Source: Pseudofabraea citricarpa
Lineage: Eukaryota > Ascomycota > Leotiomycetes > Helotiales > Dermateaceae
Assembly (NCBI GenBank): GCA_029641185.1
Contig: JAPWGK010000022.1
Coordinates: 186,001 to 250,000 of the forward strand
DNA length: 64,000 nucleotides
Direction: 5' to 3'
In this document: positions 24,127 to 34,603 of the stretch, piece by piece
How positions within the stretch are numbered: the first letter of the stretch is position 1
How the letters are laid out: each line of letters opens with the position of its first letter
Notes under the pieces: model-generated
The model's database searches: none
What the model was told of the DNA's origin: nothing
Seen by the model: the letters and a program-made list of their open reading frames with translations, nothing else
Made by a program: the position numbers and the translations under genes

Positions 24127-24305
24127 GGCTGCAGAATTCTCAATGTAACCGTAAGTGAAGAACAGAATAAATATCTCAAAAGGAGGTAAATAGATAGCCC
24201 CAATCTGCTATAGCTCTCGCAAACTCTATCTCCTTGATCAAACCTACCAAACTTGACAGCCGTGTCAGCTCGGTCGGCCGCGGGGTATTCCCACCTATCT
24301 CGAGA

Positions 24306-24327
24306 CCCCACACAGCCATCGCCCCAC
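24306..24327. promoter_or_regulatory. Paired CCCCAC elements in the synthetase/thiolase bidirectional promoter
   Basis: Two CCCCAC hexamers at 24306-24311 and 24322-24327, 180-200 nt from the synthetase start and 210-235 nt from the thiolase start. They sit within the only 414 nt separating the two divergent genes; a GCGGGG variant is about 25 nt further left. Confidence 0.6.
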
Positions 24328-24540
24328 CTCGCTTGTACTAAACAAGCCGTTGTACGAAATACGCCGAGCTCACTTGCCGACAACTGCCGGTTGTTCACAA
24401 ATCCAACCCGCGGTGCCTCGGAGACTCATGATTAGAATGAAGGCTTTTGGAACTGCACTGTTGATTTCAAGACTTTTATACAGACCTAGACCGACTTTTC
24501 ATTTCGTACCTAACATAGATCTCAAGTAACTCTGTTGATA

Positions 24541-26048
24541 ATGTCTACCTCTCAAGCACGTTTGCAATCCCTTGCCGGGCAATTGACGCCAGCTACGAGT
24601 AAGAAAAATGCTGTGTTTAATAAGAACGACGATGATGTGGTAAGAATCTAAGATCACATGAGATATAGATCGAAGTGCTAACCACCAACAGGTCATCACT
24701 CTCGCCTTGAGAACACCACTTACAAAAGCGCGAAAGGGATATTTAAAAGACACCAAATTAGATGAACTATTGTTACCTGTCCTCACTGTAAATAAACCAG
24801 GTCCAAAAAAGTGTTCAAAAAGCTAACCAGAGCAGGCAATTAGAGAGAAGTCCAATTTAAATCCCGCTCTTGTTGAAGAGATTGTGTTGGGAAATGTCTT
24901 GCAGCCCAGTTCTACATTCGTTATCAGAACCGCTGCAATCGCAGCTGGGTTCCCCGCAACCACCGCAGCATCGACAGTCAGCAGATGGTGTTCGTCTGGC
25001 TTACTGGCTGTGCAGAGCATAGCAAACCAGATTTCCGCTGGAGGCATCGACATCGGAATTGCCATTGGTGCTGAGAGCATGAGCACTAACCCCGACACGG
25101 GCGCGCCGGAGTTGAGCGAGAAGATCCTCAGCAACAAGGTTGCGAATGAAGCGACCCAACTTATGGGATGGACGTCTGAGAACGTTGCGGGAGATTTCGG
25201 TATCACGCGAGAAGCTCAAGATGCATTTGCAGCTAGCTCTCAGCAGAAAGCCGAGAAGTCTCAAAAGGAAGGCTGGCCTGTCGATGAGATCATTCCTATT
25301 ACCACGCAATGGAAGAATCCAGCAACTGGTAAACTGGAGACTGTTGTAGCTGATAGAGATGATGGAGTGCGCTATGGCACAACCAAAGAAGCTTTAGGCA
25401 AGATTAAAGTTGCATTTCCTCAGTGGAAACCAAGCACGACAACGGGTGGTAATGCTTCTCAGATCACTGATGGTGCCGCGGGAATCTTGTTGATGCGTCG
25501 AAGTGTTGCCATTCGTCTTGGGCAACCAATCATTGCTAAGTTTGCTGCATCGACCGTAGCTGGTCTCGAGCCTCGAATCATGGGCATTGGTCCAACAATT
25601 GTGATCCCAAAGCTTCTCAAGCAGACTGGTCTTTCGTTGGAGGATGTTGATATTTTCGAAATCAACGAGGCTTTTGCTTCGATGGTGAGCCTCTCTTCAA
25701 AACCAATGATGGCTTTTGCTGACTGCTTAGGGTGTTTATTGCGTGCAAAAACTTGGCTTGGATCCGGCTAAAGTCAATCCACGTGGTGGAGCTATGTAAG
25801 TGATTCTGTGATATCGTTCACAACCACTACTGATTCCTGCGACAGAGCTTTTGGACATCCTCTGGGATGCACAGGAGCGAGACAAATTGTCACGGCATTA
25901 TCGGAATTGAAAAGACAAAAGAAGAAAGTTGCAATCACGTCAATGTGTGTTGGAACTGTAAGTCACATGCAATACTCAGTCATGAAGCTTCGCATACTAA
26001 CATTAGCAGGGCATGGGAATGGCAGGATTGATTATTTCTGAGCAGTAA
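24541..26048 (+). CDS. Peroxisomal thiolase (acetyl-CoA C-acyltransferase) with PTS2
   Basis: Thiolytic cleavage of 3-oxoacyl-CoA, the last step of beta-oxidation. The N-terminus MSTSQARLQSLAGQL contains RL-x5-QL, a textbook type 2 peroxisomal signal. The nucleophile cysteine sits in SRWCSSGLLAVQ (W replaces the usual Q before C), the catalytic histidine in GHPLGCTGAR and the second cysteine in CVGTGMGMAG, each brought together by splicing. Introns lie near 24640-24690, 24788-24835, 25685-25730, 25797-25845 and 25958-26010. Divergent partner of the acyl-CoA synthetase. It should cleave either a fatty acyl chain or, in the model proposed here, a 3-oxo-3-arylpropanoyl-CoA to aroyl-CoA plus acetyl-CoA. 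ATG choice is fixed by the PTS2. Confidence 0.95.
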
Positions 26049-26336
26049 ATTTGATACTATGTAGAAGAGAGGGGACATAAATTGTATTATTGAGCCAGAT
26101 AACCATTAATAATGCGGGTGGAGTGAATAGATTGAGAATAAAAATTGTTGTTTTATCAAGTTGCACTCTTGGCGTCCATAGACAAGAACATGCATAACAC
26201 GTACTGAAAAATAATGATGTATGTAACTTTGTCCCACCAGCAACTGGACAAGTACCATCCGAGGGGCCTCCGTACGAGAAAACTCTAAGGAAAGCGCCGA
26301 AATCTCCACTGGAGCTCCATCACAGCTCCATTTATG

Positions 26337-26358
26337 CCCCACCGGCTCGTGACCCCAC
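26337..26358. promoter_or_regulatory. Paired CCCCAC elements upstream of the salicylate-hydroxylase-type gene
   Basis: CCCCAC at 26337-26342 and again at 26353-26358, 16 nt apart from start to start (the same spacing as the pair at 24306/24322), 85-105 nt upstream of the ATG at 26443. Confidence 0.6.
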
Positions 26359-26442
26359 GCAGGCAGCTCTACACAACTTCACGTTTAAGATAAAAGCCGC
26401 CGAAAGTTTTAGCGACAGTAATAAACCATCATAACTTCGAAC

Positions 26443-27967
26443 ATGGCAGCACAAGCAAAACTCCCTCTAGAAATTATCATTATCGGGTATGAGAATGTCT
26501 ACTATCTCATATATTGTGAAGTGACTAACGAGAAAAAAGGGCCGGTATCGGCGGAGTTGCAGCAGCAGTTGCTCTCTGCAGACGTGGTCACAATGTTGTT
26601 CTCTTAGAAGCTGCTCCGCAAATCCTAGCTATTGGAGCTGGTATTCAGGTAGCTCCAAACATGCTCCGGCTTCTTGAAAGTACTTATTCCTTTTACGGTT
26701 GCTTTTCAAATCTGACAGGAAGTAGGGTGGGGTATGGGTGATGAATTGCAAGCCAAAGGAATCAGGCTCGAGGAAGTGCACATTCGAAGATGGCAAGACG
26801 GTTCGATCCTTGGAAAGACGCCAATGAATATGAATTACGGAGATCAGATCGTGATCCACCGCGCAGATTTACACGATGCCCTTCTCTCCAAAGCCAAGGA
26901 ATTCAAGAACTTTCAACTCAGGGTCAATGCAACCGTGATAGATGTTGATTTTGAAGATGCATCGGTGGTCCTACAAAGCGGAGAGAAAGTCTCTGGCGAT
27001 GTGATACTTGCAGCGGATGGGATCAAATCAATCGTTCGGAAAAAGGTCACGGGTGATATGGAAGATACTGCAGTGCCGACAGGAGATGCAGTTTACCGAC
27101 TCATGTTGACGCGGGAACAAATGATTCATGATCCGGATCTGAGACCTTTTATTGAGGAGAGAAAAGCGATTAGATGGCTTGGGCCTGGAGGACATACCGT
27201 CGCGTACCCAGTGCAGAACCATCAGCTTTACAATATCGCCATGGCACATCCGGATCGAGGTGGTGTGGATGAGTCTTGGACGACAGTTGGATCCAAGGAT
27301 AAATTACTGAAGGAGTATGAGAATTGGGATCCAAAGCTGTATAAGATGCTTTCCTTGGTTCCTACTCAGGAAGTGCTGGAGTGGAAGCTATGCACGCATG
27401 CACCCTTGTCAACTTGGATCAAAGGGAAATGTGCTTTACTTGGAGATGCATGCCATCCAATGTTGTAAGTGGACATGAGACGTTACAAATTCAGAACAAA
27501 CCCGAAAATAGTAAAAGGCGGAAACGATGCTAATGATTCTACAGACCTTATGTGGCACAAGGAGCAGCCCAAGCAGTTGAAGATGCATCAGCAATTGGAG
27601 TCATCCTCTCTCACGTAACCCATCGATCTGAAATCCCAAATGCTCTCAAGACATACGAGAGTGCACGTAAAGACAGAGGCGAGACTATACAAGCTTTAGG
27701 ACCGCTCAACCGCGAGGCGTTGCATCTTCCTGATGGACCAAAGCAGAGATCGCGAGACGCAGATTTCCAGAAATTATCAACTGCGGGGAATAATCCAGAT
27801 CGATGGGGTGATAGAAAGACGCAAGAATTCCTCTGGGCATGGGATGCAGAGTTGGAGACCGAGAAATTAATGAAAGGTAGGTAATCTCTGAACCCCATGT
27901 TTCCCGGAGCAGATCACTGATTATCCATCCCACGATAGGGAATGATCAATTTGTAGCTCGGCTCTGA
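26443..27967 (+). CDS. FAD monooxygenase, salicylate/4-hydroxybenzoate 1-hydroxylase type
   Basis: Flavin monooxygenase of the salicylate-hydroxylase branch, whose members often decarboxylate while hydroxylating (salicylate to catechol, 4-hydroxybenzoate to hydroxyquinol-pathway hydroquinone, 6-hydroxynicotinate to dihydroxypyridine). The first intron splits the dinucleotide motif IIIIGAGIGGVAAA; the DG motif is ILAADGIKS; the third exon end and fourth exon join to give GDACHPMLPYVAQGAAQAVEDA. The acceptor of intron 2 must be the AAG just after CAG near 26720 to keep frame. At the 3' end, reading through stops after MKGR at 27884; removing a 62-nt intron (27877-27938) gives KGNDQFVARL and stop at 27967, ending in the PTS1 tripeptide ARL. 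I annotate the spliced end. Its place next to ring-cleavage genes suits production of a hydroquinone. Confidence 0.9.
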
Positions 27968-28424
27968 AGCCTTATTGTTGCATAAAGCCATCTTGATAGA
28001 GCCTTTGAACTCTTGATTTTGTTTCTTTGTGAACCCATTCATCTCTTATCCTTGACCTTCCACATGGGTTCGGGTTCGGGTTCGATTTTAAGCGAGCGGT
28101 AATTTAGGCACTGTAGAACCGAACAGCTCATTTTGACTTCAGCCCTTTTCATATGTGTTGGAGATTTCCATGGGCAGCTTGAGTAAGTTTGAAACCCGGA
28201 GCTGGGTATTGGATTACCAGGTAATTTGGCTTTGGGTGCCCATGCATCATGGTTTAAATCGCTCTCGTCCCGCGAATCCCATGACCGCAATTAGCAAACC
28301 TCAAAGTTTAAATAGAAAAGGCTGCATGCTCGTGACATTCTGGAGTTAAAGATGACTCGCTGGACCCTTTAGGCATCATTATGCTCTCCGGAAGAAGACC
28401 GAAGCGCCTTGCCATTTGTGTAAT

Positions 28425-28578
28425 GCGGGGCTGGGGCCGTACTCCATTATCTCCACAAAACTCTTCATGCTGGCACGCGGCGTGCATATGCTCGGCAATT
28501 ACTAGTGAGCAATCTATGAAGCTCGCCAAGGCCCAGTGCTCAGGGGTGGCTGCACAGTTTCCGCTTGTTGGACCCCGC
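28425..28578. promoter_or_regulatory. GCGGGG variants upstream of the regulator gene
   Basis: GCGGGG at 28425-28430 and CCCCGC at 28573-28578, 118-266 nt upstream of the regulator's ATG. The GTGGGG form itself is absent from this promoter. Both variants fit the CreA consensus and differ from the cluster hexamer by one base, so autoregulation or glucose repression is possible but unproven. A short run of GGGTTC repeats lies further upstream at about 28066-28085. Confidence 0.3.
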
Positions 28579-28690
28579 CTTTTGTTGTATCGATCCGGTG
28601 CTTCCATTCTTCCACCGTCCATTGCTGTCATCGTCGAAACTATCACTATCCTCTTTTGTCAACGACCCCGATACTTCTGCTTCCTGGGAC

Positions 28691-31600
28691 ATGTCGCTCG
28701 CCATCGATCCTAGCTTTTCCACAATTGAAGAAGATCAGATAGTCTTGCAACTCGCCGTAGCTGACGAACCAAAAAGAAGTGGCCCACAGAAGAAGAAGTG
28801 TAAATATTGCGAAAGGCGCTTTGTGAAATCCGAACATCTTAAGCGTCATCAGCGAACTCGTAAGTCGTCGTTCCAGGAAGATAACAGGGCTAAGAATTCA
28901 AAGATACGGGGGAAAGACCATACTCATGTATATATTGTGAAAAATCGTATTCAAGAAGGTATGATCTTACTTCTAGCAGTCCAGGAGTAGTAATTGAGTG
29001 ATGATAGCGATGTGCTCACTCGCCATCTCAAACACCATACACAGGGTCCAAATGCAATACCATTGGAGACCTTGCAACAAAATGGTGATTCGGGACTACA
29101 GAGTGAAGTTCCAGTGAACACAGACTTGAATGCGGAACCATCAAAAAAGCAAATGTCAAGAAGAACTTCATCAGTAACATCACGAACTCCTCATCCAGCA
29201 ATTGAAATTCCTCGGACGCCTAATTTGGATGATCTTGCGACAATCTCAATGCAGCAAGATCACAGGAGAGCAAGTATGAATATTGTCCGGCCAAATATCG
29301 GTCTGGAAGAACACCTCAGTCCATCGCGACAGCGACGAAGGATAAGTGAAAGTCAAGCGCCAAGTATCCAGCGTTGCGATGAGATGGACATTACTCCATT
29401 TCCTGGAAATCAGATCCATTCCTGGGATGGAGATCATCAAGTATACGAAGACCAGTATCCACAGGATTGTTTACCACAGAGTGTGAGAACACCAGCGTCC
29501 GTGAGGGCGCCCAACTTTGAACATCAATACGCTTCTATACAACAATTGGCAACCCCACACCATCTTACAGAACAGCCATCCCAGGATCAAGAAATGGACG
29601 CATGGATATCTCAATTTTCTAACAATTTTCAACTTCCGTATAACAATGAAGTTTTCTTGGGAGACCAGAACGGAATGCAGCTTGATATCAACTATCGAGA
29701 ACCTTATGCTGCCCCAGAAAAAGAAAATCTAGAAGAGAATGAGGTTCCAAATGAGAGATTCCGAAGGGTAGAAAAATGCTGGCCCACAAGATGGATCAAA
29801 ATAAAGAAATTGATGCCTACACTCTGGGATGATGTCGCATCAGCTCAAACTCCAAATTTATTTTCGGTTCGACAATCAATTAGAAATTCATCTAAACAAA
29901 ATACTCGAAGAGGCTTAGACGATGATTGCAAGGCGAGATTAGAGACGGCATTTCAAGCCAGCCTGCTTGAGCAATCTCCAAGGCCTAGCAGCTTCAGCGA
30001 AATCAGTGCCACGTCACCAGCAGGAGGTATGTCCGAGAACGGAAGTACTAGCTCTGTATCACAAGCATCTGAATTCCCTTCTTCGGAAATTCTGGACATT
30101 AGTTTGGATCTTTACTTCCGACAATTCCATTCTCTTACGCCTTTTATACATGTTCCTACGTTTGACCCTCATCTGGTGCCCGATTCTCTGCTTTTTTCTA
30201 TGTGTCTCATCGGCCTCAATATCTTAGATACGAAGAGATCTCTTGCCTTTGTGCGGAGACTGTTTCCTGTGAGTTTTTAGACGGTTAGATTTTACTTGTA
30301 AACTGACATTCATTAGACGCTGTTGCATAAAATATCTAGCGAAGTTTCATCGATACGTTTTTCTAGAGGCTCTGTAGGAGATATGTTAGCTGCCTTTGCT
30401 GCAGCTTACCTAACTTTAAGCCTGGGAGAAATGCTTGGAGTAAGTATTGAAGAAATTTAAATTTGGTTTTTACTTACAATGAATTAGACGCAGTATGATC
30501 CGGGACAATGCCAATCGCTGTACATGACAACAATTCTTGTAAGTTAAATTGCAGCTTTTTTGATTTCACTAACACCTTTAGATGATGCAACAGCATGGAT
30601 TGTTTAAACAAAGTGACTCTCCAAGGTTTGATTTAAATACACTTGCTCAAGGTGAGCAACTTGAAAGTCAATGGAAAAGCTGGGCGAGAATTGAGTCTTC
30701 GAAAAGGTAAGTATCCAAGTTCTTAGAAATCCTAAAGCTAACTCTGTCAGACTCATTTCATGCATGATGATGGTGGACACTTGGTTCTCAGGGAGTTTAC
30801 ATGCAGCACCACTAATCTTCACGGATGACTTGAGGCTTCATTTGCCCTGTCCGAGTAATATATTCAATGCCAAGAGCCCGGAATGCTGGGCAGATATCGT
30901 CAGAATGGATCAATCAAGTTTACTCGCACTGTCGCATCATGATGCAAGCCTTCCGGATCTGCAGAGCCCCTCTGATCAATTCACCATGCATGCTATACTG
31001 TCAGCAGTTCGGCTGCGCATCTCCGACGCATATCACCGGTTGCAGTCAGAGGATTCTTCTGTACCTTGGAAGGTATACAATCTGGACAGCAATGCTCGAG
31101 TTTGTGTTCCTCTCGCTCTCCAGATATGCGAGAAGTACGACAATAACCTCCGGAGCACTAAAACAAATTGTCTAATGCTCTGGCACAATATTTCCATGAT
31201 GCTCACGAGCGACTTGCGCATTTTTGAGCTCGCAGCTGGCGCTGAGGGTGCAGATCGAGCTAGAAAAGCCTTGAAAGATATTACGGCGTGGTCAGCTACA
31301 CCGTCAGCAAGACGAGCGTGCGTACATGCAGCACAGACTCTCAAGGTTGCCACGAATCGACGAGTCTCGGATGGGATTATGTTTCACTTCTCAACAGTCC
31401 TTTTCAGTGCAGCATTAGTATTGGGACTCTACGTCTACAAGGTGGCAGAATGTACTGATAACTTTCCGCCTGTGGAGCTACTTGGGGAAGTGGACTGGAA
31501 GAGAGTTGGTGACGTGGGGCTTGTTGACGACGTGTCGAACGATAACGACCCGATCATCCGCTTTATCGAACATGGGGGGAAGTTCAAACTTGATGACGTG

Positions 31601-31741
31601 GTGTATGAGTTTGGGTACTCGTCAGCGCGTCGCATTTTGTTAGATTATGCGAGTGTTCTAGAGGAGGTAGCGAAGTGGAAAACGGGGCCGTACTCCCATA
31701 TTTTGAGGATCATGAGTGATGCTCTTGTGGATGTGGGATAG
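28691..31741 (+). CDS. C2H2 zinc-finger / fungal_trans pathway regulator
   Basis: Likely nuclear transcription factor of about 920 aa that controls the surrounding genes. Exons 1-3 (28691-28859, 28914-28958, 29008 on) assemble two classical fingers: CKYCERRF-VKSEHLKRHQRTH and CIYCEKSY-SRSDVLTRHLKHH, joined by the TGERPY linker. The third exon must start at 29008 because only that acceptor restores the 12-residue spacing of finger 2. The helices KSEHLKR and RSDVLTR are close to those of yeast Msn2/Msn4. A long Q/S/P-rich region follows, then a fungal_trans (PF04082-like) middle homology region from about residue 420 (LDLYFRQFHSLTPFIHVPTF) through several introns between 30268 and 30750 to the final exon. 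The start is the first ATG in frame before the fingers. Centrally placed in the cluster. Confidence 0.9.
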
Positions 31742-31946
31742 TTTCTTTTCTTGCATAGCGTTAGAGGAGGAACTTGAAGTGGATGAATTTCATGTATTAG
31801 GAACGCAACGTACTAGGTAATTTCACATCATTTTGTAAGAATAGCTATGGTATACAAAAAAAGAGCGACGGGAAGGAAATTGGCGTCCATAAATTGGAAT
31901 ACATCATGATCAAAACAATTTCGTAACCTCTTTCATGAAAACAAAA

Positions 31947-33699
31947 TTAAACAGATTCTACTTGGTGAAATGTCGGCATAGCAGCCTCGCCCTTTGAAAC
32001 CCCGTTGGTGCCTGCTCCGTTTTGTAGAAATAGACTCTTGAGTTTGGCGTCGTCGAGAAGTACTTCTCGCATCTCTCTCGCATCTTTCCGGTTCTTCTTG
32101 ACAATCTCTAATAATTTCTTAGACAAGGGATCGGCAGTGAAATGGTCAGGTAGTCTATCCCAGACTTTCGGATCCGTTCCATTGAGGTGAACGCATTTGC
32201 AGCCTTTGCGAGCATACTCGGTCCACAGGAGAGTCCTTGAGGTCTCGACCATAATAGTCATTTGATCTAATGTTTCGTCAGCGATCTATCGGATTTGAAT
32301 TCAGGTAAATGGGACTTACTCTCAAGAATTCTTCTGGGTTGGTTCTCTTGAATCTGCATCTCGGTGATATACCCATCATCAAACCCTCCATGTGGAGTAT
32401 GTCCACCCTCGAAACTGCCTCCTCCCGGTTGGAAATCATCCGAGCGACCGAGTCCGTTGCCATACAAGCAAGCAAGAAACTCAGAAGCGGAGTTTCGATG
32501 GAAATATGGAAGACGGAACGTATTAGAAGCAACGTCCCAGCGGGGACCAAACCACAAAAAGTCGAGAAGTGGAACGTTCGGATCATGAGATTTGGCAGTT
32601 AGAACAGTGTTGACCGATGGGTCGGTATGATCTATGCTGGTACTGTTCTGCGAAGCAAATTTGGTAAGGTCGTACTAATTTCATTAGTACAGTTCTTCAA
32701 TTGAAAGTGAATGACAAATACCTTGTATGGAAGGACATTTCCATGCCAGGCTAACACGTCGAATGGGCTGTGGTCCTGAGAAAGACCATAGTACTTCCCA
32801 TTAGTCTTGTACACGACCTGGAATGGCACATGCAAATCATCATCAATATGAGCGATGGGATATAAGAAGTCTCGAGGATTTGCAAGTCCATGGCCTCCCA
32901 GAGGTCCTAGATCAGGTAACTCGTAATGGCTTCCCCAGACTTCAGTGACATAACCCCTGGCAGCATCTGAGCCGGTACCCAGATTGATGGAGAATCTCAC
33001 TCCTCGTGGGATGACGATGATCTCGCCGGGCTGGACGTATAACATTCCCATTTCGGATTGCACGTCCAGAGTGCCGAGTTGTGGACAGAGAAGGAAATCA
33101 CCATCCGCGTTGCAGAAGGCTCGCTGATTCATGTCTTTGTTGAACATGTAGACATATAAAGCCATTCCCTGACGCAAGTTGGGATCTCCGCTTCCTCCCA
33201 GCGTGTGTAAGCCGTCAACAAAATCTGTCGGTATTTCTGGGAGTGGAAATGGGGTCCATTCAGCCTGTTCTGGAAGAATCTCTACTGCATTGTTGCTGGA
33301 GAGAAAACAATTTTGAATATTGGCCGTGGATTCTACAGATTTATACCCCTCTGTAAAATTTGTTAGTACAGAACAATCTTCGATGTAATGTATAAACTTA
33401 CTATGGGCAGCAGATGGTCGAGCTCGGTACATATAAGTACTAAAATTGACATGTCTTGGAGCTGCAAAAGCAGAGTAGGTGATACCTTCGGTGTAAAGCT
33501 TGAATCGATTCTCCTGAGGATTATTCTGAGCAATTGGAAGAGTTCCAGGAATTAATTCTGACTGATGACGGCCTCCCCAACCCGGTTGATATTCATATGG
33601 ATCATTGGCACGAGTTGGAGATTTGCTCTGCAGATCTGTATAATGGAAGACCTTCTGAATATCCTCGACAGGCACGCGTGGTTTGATCTTGGCCTCCAT
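31947..33699 (-). CDS. Homogentisate 1,2-dioxygenase family ring-cleaving dioxygenase (paralogue, probable hydroquinone-type substrate)
   Basis: Fe(II) cupin that cleaves para-diol aromatic rings. The iron-site segment YFHRNSASEF (His and Glu ligands) and TPHGG (second His) are intact, as is DFLWFGPRW. Introns: about 33403-33355 (branch TACTAAC), 32722-32677 and a 53-nt one near 32318-32266 whose acceptor must be CATTAG to keep frame. At about 530 aa it is longer than typical HGDs (about 440-460) because of a charged C-terminal tail after the last core helix (IVKKNRKDAREMREV...). Residues after TPHG (GFDDGY) differ from the usual PDADCF, in the area near the substrate. No maleylacetoacetate isomerase or fumarylacetoacetase gene is nearby; instead maleylacetate reductase is, which suggests a hydroquinone without the acetate arm. 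Confidence 0.92.
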
Positions 33700-34603
33700 G
33701 TTGAAGATAAATTAATTTGATCTAAACAAGTGATCAAAAAGAAGACGGAAAATTTGGTAAGTGGCTGAAGGGGTTGGCTTCTGTTGCACAACTTGAGATT
33801 GATCATTCGCCTCCGAACTTCTCCAGCTGCATTGATATTCCCTTCCTCCGCATCCTTGCATTATTCCCATGTGGGATTATTTCCAGCGTTCCGAAGTTTG
33901 GGGCTCAATATTGCTGTGGAACCTGGGGTATACCGGATGTGGAGGTCATTGGTGGTGCTGTGGTACCAAACTTAGCCAATATGTGGTGGGGCTGGGATTT
34001 AAGCATTTGTGATGTCTGTGGGGCTGCCGGGGACCTCGAATGTGGTGGATACCAGTATTGAACATGTGAGATTCATAAATCGCATGTTTTCTAACATTTT
34101 GATGGAGAAAGGCCCCTCTGTTATTCGGAAAGCTCCGCGTGTGGTGTCTATAGCTTTGTGGATGTATGTGTCACAAAATCGGAGAGAGCTTCAGCAGTGT
34201 CGCAATACAGATTTACATGTCACTAGCGACTCCAACTTATATTTTCCCCGAAATATACTATAGACTGTCGTATGGTTGCTGTCAGGATATACTATAGAAC
34301 TACTGTAACTACTAGAATACCTTTGCATATGAATTCTTGGGTCTGGGAGGAATTTAACGCGCCACCAATATTCAACGCATTACGCCAGCCAGCCGCTTGA
34401 GCACACTCCAATGATTAAAGGTCCTGCTCATCGCCATTGTACCTTTCACTCAGGTGCATACAGGTGTGGAGTTCTTTGGCGTTATGGGTTAATGCTTAAA
34501 AGAAAGAGTGTTTTTATATCCTGTTTTTAGTTCTTTCACGTTATGTTTATGAGTTGAGTGTGAAATACGCGACAATAATGTTCCGTGGGTTAATAGCTAA
34601 CTT
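33700..34603. other. Promoter of the dioxygenase gene
   Basis: 900-nt spacer between the dioxygenase start and the 3' end of the cycloisomerase gene, both on the minus strand. It holds the two GTGGGG elements at 33986 and 34018; no gene is recognised. A short open frame at 33774-34061 has no family resemblance. Confidence 0.5.
33986..34023. promoter_or_regulatory. Paired GTGGGG elements upstream of the dioxygenase
   Basis: GTGGGG at 33986-33991 and 34018-34023, each followed by CTG, on the same strand, 287 and 319 nt upstream of the start codon at 33699. Confidence 0.55.

Noticed and set aside
28066..28085. GGGTTC tandem repeats considered as a telomere-like or tRNA B-box signal
   Set aside because: Only a few copies, no cloverleaf can be drawn around them, and the sequence differs from the fungal telomere repeat TTAGGG.
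33774..34061. 95-codon plus-strand frame upstream of the dioxygenase gene
   Set aside because: No family resemblance; it overlaps the paired promoter elements.
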